From Rana temporaria (lineage: Eukaryota > Chordata > Amphibia > Anura > Ranidae), in the NCBI RefSeq assembly GCF_905171775.1, contig NC_053494.1, forward strand, positions 131,976,210 to 132,040,209: a stretch of DNA of 64,000 bases, in the 5' to 3' direction. Every line of letters begins with the position of its first letter. Position 1 is the stretch's first letter. This document shows, in pieces, positions 57,964 to 64,000 of this stretch. The translations under genes were made by a program, and so were the position numbers. A model generated the notes under the pieces. That model saw only the letters and a program-made list of their open reading frames with translations, was not told the DNA's origin and did no database searches.

Positions 57964-60877
57964 ATGTGTGCTGCCCTGCCCATGATCATGCCTACAGTTG
58001 TTGCTGCAACAGCAGCAATCTTGCTGGAAGTTGAAAGGAGGAGAAGGAGGAGTAGAAGAAGAAGATACTGGGTTCATCCTATCATTGCAAATAGGGATGA
58101 AAGAGGGCAGTTCATGATATTATATGAAGATCTCCGTGGGCATGAGGACAAGTTTTTTAATTATACACGCATGTCAATAACCAGGTGATTTTTTAGTTAA
58201 TTTTGCTAAACATTTTCTTTCTCCATTGTTCCATATTAAATTTTTAAAACATTTTTTTTTTTTTTTTTTAAGTTTTGATGAATTGTTAGGACTAACGTAC
58301 CATAGTTTGGAGCGCCAGAACACATGCTTCAGAGCAAGCATCCAGCCTGCACAAAGATTATTAATCACATTAAGGTACTTTTCCACACCTATGTGCATTT
58401 TCAAATTTATGTTGAAGCATGTATTCATTTTTGGGTTCAACTATCCAACATCTGTACTTAGAAATGAACAACCAGACATAAGATGCCCAAAAATATATTT
58501 ATTTTTTACTTTTTTCTCAAAAATAAAGAAATAGACAACATATATTTGCTTGGACTAATATAAAAAATAAAAACTTTGCCTTCAAGTTTACCTTTGGATT
58601 AAACTTTGATTCAAAATATGCACACATGCTTGTTTACTGTGGGCATAACGTAAACTTTAGAGATGTTGATATGTTTTGGGAAATAATGGTGTGTCTGAGG
58701 AGTATTGACTTGCTGAGGTAGATTCATCAATCTCGGTGCTTGAAGCATGGCTAGACTCGCCATGGTGCTGTGGGCCATGGTGCTGTGGCACATGGTGCTG
58801 TGGGCCATGGTGCTGTGGGCCATGGTGCTGTGGGCCATGGTGCTGTGGGCCATGGTGCTGTGGCACATGGTGCTGTGGCACATGTGTCTGAGGCACATGG
58901 TGCTGTGGCCCATGTGTCTGAGGCACATGGTGCTGTGGCCCATGTGTCTGAGGCCCATGTTGCTGTGGCCCATGTGTCTGAGGCCCATGTTGCTGTGGCC
59001 CATGTGTCTGAGGCCCATGTTGCTGTGGCACATACATCCCCTGCATTTGTGTTTGTGGCATAATTGAAGGGATTGGGGATGGGATGGGATATGCAGTTCG
59101 CCTCTGTTGTACCTCATATATTGAAGTTGGCTCCTGAAAGCTTGAAGTGTAGGATGGAGGAACATAGGGGTAAGGTTGGTTTCCTGGGTCTGGGTACTGG
59201 CCTGACATTGGTAAGTGTATGTGTGTTGTTTCTTTTGTTACATATGGCCTTTTCAATGTATGTTGCTCGCTTGGCACTGTAAATGACTGCAGAACGTGTT
59301 CTACTGTGGTTCGCATTTCTAAATATCTCTCAGGTAGAACTTTTTTGATCAATGGTACAAAATTAAGCGCCAGTATTGTAGCTGGACATAAGAAAGCATC
59401 CACCTTTCCAGCCATTTGTTGTAACATCTCTAGAAGACGCTCGCTTATGTCCATCTGCGATACTGGCGTTCGCTTACGTGCCACTTTGGCAGGCCGCGCA
59501 ATGGTTGTCGGAGCTGAGGAGGGTCCAGGCATAGGCTCAGGCAATCCAGAGTCAGTCTCTGGGTTTGTGACCCATAGATCTGACCCAAGTGGCATTTCAG
59601 GTATTTCCTCATTTGGATCAATGCAAACTGCTGGCACGGATTGGGCCTCAGATTGGCTCTCTGGTTGATCCTCCAGGACATCCTGTTCGTCCCAACTTGC
59701 TTCGGTCCTGTTTTTATTAAAAAAGAGAAACATTACTAATGCAAAATATATAGTCAAGATACATAGATGATGTAGAGGATAACTTACTCTCTCATCTCTA
59801 TGAGTGGTTTCAAGAAGGCAAGGTCCTCTGCATACATATAGGGTACTCTAGCTGGTGCCCCCGAGCCACTCCTCACTTCTCTTAGATGTTTGTTGTATTT
59901 CTTGAAGGCATCACGCATGCTTCGCCAACGATTCTTGATGTATACCACTGTAAAAAAGAGAAGATACTAAATATTTAATATTTCTTATTTGTTGAAGGTA
60001 CCTAGCTACAGGAAATTCATTTGGAAGTCTCCACTATGAGTTCAAAGTTGGAAAATCAACTATATCTGGCATTGTACATGAAACATGCCTTGTTTTATGG
60101 AATGTACTAAAACCATTGGTCTTCAAAAAGCCTACAAAAGAAGATTGGTTGAAGATATCAGATGAATTCTGGGAGAGATGTAATTTTCCAAACTGTGTGG
60201 GAGCCATCGATGGCAAGCACATACGCATCCTGAGGCCATTTGATAGTGGGAGTCAGTTTTTTAATTATAAAAAATATTTTTCGTTTGTATTAATGGCAGT
60301 GGTAGATGCCAAATATAATTTAATTTATATTGATGTGGGTGCTTATGGTAGCAGCTCGGATTCTGGTGTATTTAATCATTCCACATTTGGGAGAATGATA
60401 AGGGCGAATAGTCTGGATTTACCTAACGATTCCTCCTTGCCCGGAACAAATGAGCCAGCCCTCCCATTTGTTTTTGTAGGGAACGAAGCGTTTGCCCTTG
60501 GTAAAAATCTTCTTCGACCATTCTCAAGTAGAGCGCTGAGCAATGATAAAAGAATATTTAATTATCGGCTCACTAGGGCACGTCGAGTAGTAGAGTGTGC
60601 ATTTGGAATTCTTGCCAATAAATGGAGAATATTGCACACCGCCATCAATCTCAGTTTGGAGCATGCTGTCTCTGCTGTCAAAACTGCGTGTGCACTGCAC
60701 AACTATGTGCGAGAACGTGATGGAATTGATTATGAGGATTCCATGATGCATAACATGGAGGCGGCACAGTGGAGTTTGACTAGGGGCACTAGCAGTGGGA
60801 AATTGATTCGAGATCAATTTCTTAATTACTTTCTATCGCCAGCTGGCGAGTTACCTTGGCAGATGCAGGCAATTTAA
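57964..60877 (+). CDS. Harbinger transposase (DDE, HARBI1-like), three exons
   Basis: Exons are 57964-58184, 58273-58374 and 59998-60877, giving 400 residues. Donors are GTGATT and GTACTT; acceptors are TTTAAG and TTGAAG. Both joins keep phase and restore conserved runs: NYTRMSIT joins SFDELLG, and LITLR joins YLATGNSF. The arginine-rich N-terminus (about 30-40) is followed by the helical region and HTH-like KVGKSTISGIV. The DDE nuclease has GAIDGKH (Asp about 179), GAYGSSSDSG (Asp about 229) and VVECAFG (Glu about 307). The motif usually written GDEAF reads GNEAF at about 270, which may harm activity. ATG at 57964 is the first in frame. The protein cuts element ends; its intron 2 contains the last two MADF exons on the other strand. 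Confidence 0.93.
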
Positions 60878-61730
60878 AACCAAAAAATGTGGTGTTGTCA
60901 TTAAAATATATGGCCCTTTAAATATTAAAACATAAAATACTAAGCTAAAAATGTCACTATGTGTAATTTGAATGCAGCTTGAAAAAAAATTATTAAAGTT
61001 ATTTTTTGGCAGAATATTAAGGACTCCGAAGTTATTCTCTACCTGCAATTGGACAAAAACACCAAAAATTGGCTTGGTGACACTGTTATGTGTGTTCTGC
61101 TGGGTGTCATTGTACAGAGGATGATGTCTTTGGAAGACCACCATGGCCAATAACGTCACAATAGGATGACAAATACAGATAGTCACTCCCCCAAGGATCT
61201 GCAAACATACTTGGTAAAGTGAGTTTACATATCTTGGTGATAGACACACGCAGACTCATACAAACAATGACCAAGGGTGTGGGAATGAGTCACGTGCCAC
61301 CAGCAACACGGGGACAGGGTGCATTAGGAACACCATGCCAAGATATAAAACATGTGGCATGGTATGGGTTAGCAGACTTTACATGCCCTCACAGAATGCA
61401 TGCTTGGATAAAGGCCTGCTCTGGATTTGTGGGCGGTATGCACTGTAGTTATTGGGGTCTACTTAGAATTATAATTTAAGAAGTTAGGGAATGAAAAAAT
61501 AAATCAAACTTACCTTTGTCAGCTTGAACTTGGGATGAGCACATGCTCCACTCTGGCAAAAGGCTTTTGGTAATTTCAACCCAGGTAGTTTTTTTCAAAA
61601 CATTGTCCTTATATTTAGGATGCCGGGTGTCATAGATTTGTGGGTTCTCCCTGACAAGGCGGATAAGCTCCTCGGAATCCACACAGTCCTTCACCTTAGC
61701 AGTGACTTTTTTGCTCCGTTTTTTGGACAT
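58657..61730 (-). CDS. Harbinger accessory DNA-binding protein, MADF and BESS-like domains, three exons
   Basis: Minus-strand exons are 61730-61514, 59947-59788 and 59707-58657, about 475 residues. Donors are GTAAGT at both introns; acceptors are TTTACAG and AAAACAG. Both joins keep phase. The MADF domain spans exons 1-2: LIRLVRENPQIYD, YKDN, then WVEITKSLL, joined to KNRWRSMRDAFKKY. A basic, proline-rich linker (about 190-215) follows. A BESS-like helical segment includes ALNFVPLIKKVLPERY. The tail is a His/Pro/Gln repeat. In Harbinger elements the second protein binds the ends and helps import the transposase. Intron 1 (59948-61513) contains the whole last transposase exon. Confidence 0.9.
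58758..59031 (-). repeat. 15-bp coding minisatellite in the MADF gene
   Basis: About 18 units encode GPQHH, GPQQH, GPQTH or HVPQ variants. The 15-base period keeps frame. Units in the half nearer the stop are more uniform than the others. On the + strand the tract is open in two frames, which is a by-product. Confidence 0.95.
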
Positions 61731-62109
61731 GGCTACTCACCTCAGCAGCATGAAACAGACAGAGGAGGAACTAGGAAAAGGGGGAGGTGGTGGAGGAGGA
61801 AAAAAAACTTCCGTTCAAACCGCAACACACCTGCGATTTAGATGCGTACCCATAGAAGATAATGGGACTGAATTTGCACCTGAGCCGCACCGCAAGACAT
61901 AAAAACCGCACGCGGTTTGGAGGCAATGCGCAGTGCGGATGCATCGCACATATGTGAACCAGCCTCATTGAAAACAATGTATTTTAAAATGTCCTGCGAT
62001 TTGGATGCGGTTGAAACCGCACTCAATTCGCTTAGGTGTGAACCTAGCCTCATAGTAAGTTCCCCTTTCTTCCTGTGAGTGGACATCTATGAGTCTAGAG
62101 GAGCAGAGG

Positions 62110-62277
62110 ATTGTTATCCAAATTATAATTGAGTGCAGTTTACCTGTGTTCTTAGGGGTGTACTTACTTTTGTTGCCAGCGGTTTAGACATTAATAACTG
62201 TGGGTTGAGTTATTTTGAAGGGGGCATGCAAATGTACACTGTTATGCAAGCTGTACACCCACTGTGAGATACTGTAT
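62110..62277 (+). mobile_element. 3' fragment of a Tc1/mariner element
   Basis: GTGTACTTACTTTTGTTGCC, TTTAGACATTAATAACTGTG and the end ACTGTGAGATACTGTA match the 3' UTR and terminal repeat of a common fish and frog Tc1 group. It is followed by TA repeats. No coding part remains. Confidence 0.65.
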
Positions 62278-62309
62278 ATATATATATATATATAGATATA
62301 TATATATAT
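62278..62309. repeat. (TA)n microsatellite
   Basis: About 16 TA units with one interruption. Confidence 0.9.
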
Positions 62310-62795
62310 TGTGAGGGTGGGACTCTGTGCTATGTGAAAGATTGCTGGGTTACACCATATTCTGGAGAGAAAGACGCACTAATTGCACAGCTGTGTGTTT
62401 GGCTATTTAGTTCTGACCTGACTATAGCTCAGGGCTCCACCCAACAGACAGGAAGTCTGTGCATGGGAGTCAGGTGGACTCCCAATCTCTCTGAGAGGAG
62501 TCAGAGATGTCTGCAGGAGGCAGATGTAATTTTGATGATTGATCAGCAAGACGCTTACCAGGAGAAAGCTAGGTTTGAGCTTATGCCTAGGAAACTGTTT
62601 GTTCTGAGGAACAGAACTTATTAGGCCTAAGCTAAAGGCCTGGAACTGCCGGATGGCAAGTGTGAAAACCAGGAGGCTAATCTATTGAGTTTTTTAAGAT
62701 GCAGGAATGGTGGAACCCCCTGCGAGGGCTGCTAATGTATTTGTGAACTTTTGTGCTTTTAAAGAAAAGTGGGCTACCAGGCCCTTAAAAACTCA
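62310..62795 (+). repeat. Possible LTR fragment interrupted by a Harbinger insertion
   Basis: It begins TGTGAGGGTGGGACTC and continues as a GC-balanced, non-coding unit of LTR-like character, stopping where the next element starts. No end or duplication can be confirmed inside the window. The open frame at 62334-62624 lacks known motifs and I do not count it as a gene. Confidence 0.3.
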
Positions 62796-64000
62796 GGGCC
62801 AGATTCACAAAGCAGTTGCGCCGACTTAACTCGAGATGCGCGGCGTAATTGAAATTTGCGCCGCGCGTATCTTTGCGCCTGATCCTCAAAACGAGATACG
62901 CCTGAAAAACAGGTTTTTCCGTCCTACCTCAAAGAATTACACCGGCGCTTCTTCGCACGCAAAATACGCTAGACACACCGCTGTTTTGATAGGCAAAGAT
63001 GCAAATGAAGGAGATAAGGCGATCCACAAAATTAAGTGTGTGCGGCGTAGATTACGCCCTGTGCGCTTCTGTTAGTTTCCCGGCAGGAAGTTACACTTTA
63101 TAAAAGCAGCCCTAATTTTACACCAGCCGTGTAAATGTCAGCTAAAGCAACACCATTAAGGAAGAGCTGAGCACACACACTTGCCGGACTACAATCTGTA
63201 TGCCAACATGCCAGGGCCATCCATGCTCATAACTAGTAAGCACTAGTGACTTTAGAGGCACAAAGAAGGAGGAGGGAATGGAGGAAGAGGGCACAGGAGA
63301 GGATCTACCGCAGACGCCTAGATGTGTTTGGCATGGCTGCTTCTGAGGTGTATCGCAACTTCAGATTCAACCGTGAAGCCATCATGGAAATAACCACAAT
63401 CCTGCAGGATGATCTCACCAGCCCAACACAATGCTCACATGCAGTGCAGCCACTGATCAAGGTACTGGCAACACTCCATTTCCTTGCCACTGGCTCTTTT
63501 CAGCGCACAAGTGGAGGTGTGGCTGGGATGTCACAATCCTCCATTAGCAGATGTGTGCACCAGGTTGTCCCTGCAATCCTGAGATGCATGGCCAACCAAA
63601 TCCTCAAACCCTCCCAGGAGGTCCAGCGAATGAACACAATGACCGATTTTTTCAAAATTGCAGGATTCCCACGCACCATCGGGGCCATTGATTGCACACA
63701 TGTGGCACTACAGCCCCCCCATGAGACAGAGCACATGTACCGCAATAGGAAGCATTGGCATTCAATCAATGTACAGGTGATAGTGGATGCCCAATGCCTC
63801 ATATGGCACGTCTGTGCCAAATTCCCAGGATCCAGCCATGACAGCTACATATACCGTCACAGCAACATCTCCAGAGAATTGGAACAGAACGTGTATGGGG
63901 ACAGCTGGCTGGTTGGTGAGTGACATGGGTGTCAGGTATGACTGTCCCCCCCCATGATGCAGACATCACAAGGGGCACATGCATGACTAACATCCTTCTG
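62796..64000 (+). mobile_element. Second PIF/Harbinger transposon, left part
   Basis: The left terminal repeat GGGCCAGATTCACAAAGCAG begins at 62796. Subterminal GCGGCG and CGCCGC blocks mirror each other at 62817-62880. The transposase exon follows. The right end lies beyond the window. Terminal identity with 39736 and 52141 marks it as a candidate source element for those non-autonomous copies. Confidence 0.85.
63240..63915 (+). CDS. HARBI1-like transposase, first large exon (partial)
   Basis: The frame is open from 63240 and ends at a GTGAGT donor at 63916. It shows a basic start (RRRREWRKRAQERIYRRR), FNREAIMEI, the LATGSFQRTSGGVAGMSQSSISRCV helix-turn-helix region, GAIDCTH (first catalytic Asp), and FPGSSHDSYI (second Asp). 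The third acidic residue must lie in a later exon outside the window. No ATG lies in frame before Met at 63333; the codon usually taken as start is missing, so translation may begin in a short upstream exon (a candidate ATG lies at 63208, out of frame). Its sequence is only distantly related to the transposase at 57964-60877. Confidence 0.88.

Larger units (their letters stand above)
57725..62049. mobile_element. Complete PIF/Harbinger transposon with transposase and MADF genes
   Basis: The left end GGCCGGAATCACACTAGTGC resembles the reverse complement of the right end (GGCTAGGTTCACACCTAAGC). TCA duplications lie at 57722-57724 and 62050-62052. The 4325 bases carry a + strand transposase (57964-60877) and a - strand MADF/BESS protein (58657-61730) that start near opposite ends and interleave. 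A 3-bp duplication and the two-gene content fit the superfamily, though TCA differs from the usual TWA. Confidence 0.9.

Noticed and set aside
58747..59067. Plus-strand frames over the MADF gene repeat
   Set aside because: A 15-base repeat without stops is open in other frames. The minus-strand frame is the one with upstream domains and correct splice phase.
62334..62624. 96-codon plus-strand frame before the second Harbinger
   Set aside because: No known motif, and it sits in an LTR-like unit.
1..64000. CRISPR arrays, operons, bacterial-type signals
   Set aside because: The sequence is clearly vertebrate-like. The only regular repeats are microsatellites and minisatellites.

Overview
The window looks like intergenic or intronic DNA from a large, repeat-rich vertebrate genome. 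An amphibian, probably a ranoid frog, is the best guess. The evidence is the dense mix of TTAA-flanked and TTA-flanked MITEs, hAT, PIF/Harbinger, Tc1/mariner, L1/Tx1-like LINE, Penelope-like, Ty3/gypsy chromovirus and endogenous-retrovirus pieces. I see no conserved host protein-coding gene and no tRNA or rRNA gene. One 200-base assembly gap lies at 32827-33026.

Layout. 1-9.8 kb holds a Penelope-like GIY-YIG tail, a 2 kb inverted 'twin' insertion with a hammerhead-like motif and two nested TTAA MITEs, palindromic TTA-flanked MITEs, and a TA-flanked element filled by a G-rich minisatellite. 9.8-15.5 kb is a complete young Ty3/gypsy chromovirus with 693-bp LTRs and a 5-bp target duplication. 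16-23 kb holds a retroviral 3' end and LTR, a dead Tc1 element, and a second inverted twin insertion with a 14-bp target duplication and two hammerhead-like motifs. 23.3-28.1 kb is a deleted minus-strand endogenous retrovirus with a tRNA-Pro primer site and two unlike LTRs. 28-57 kb is a patchwork of LINE fragments, hAT elements with clear 8-bp duplications, chains of TTAA MITEs and Harbinger MITEs. 57.7-62.05 kb is a complete PIF/Harbinger transposon. 62.8 kb to the end is the left part of a second, different Harbinger.

The most interesting system is the Harbinger at 57725-62049. Its transposase (+ strand, three exons) and its MADF/BESS DNA-binding partner (- strand, three exons) are mutually interleaved: exons 3 and 2 of one lie inside intron 2 of the other, and the last transposase exon lies inside intron 1 of the MADF gene. 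All splice phases join in frame. In this superfamily the DNA-binding protein and the transposase act together, so the layout places both halves of the machinery on overlapping antisense transcripts.

A second theme is a set of hammerhead-ribozyme-like motifs (CTGANGA, short stem II, GAAAC, GYR, TH) in several unrelated-looking repeats. Stem I differs between loci but stays complementary. Two of these repeats are inverted twins of the kind Penelope-like elements often leave. A third theme is that the gypsy element appears to be self-primed: ten bases just after its 5' LTR are complementary to the predicted 5' end of its own transcript.
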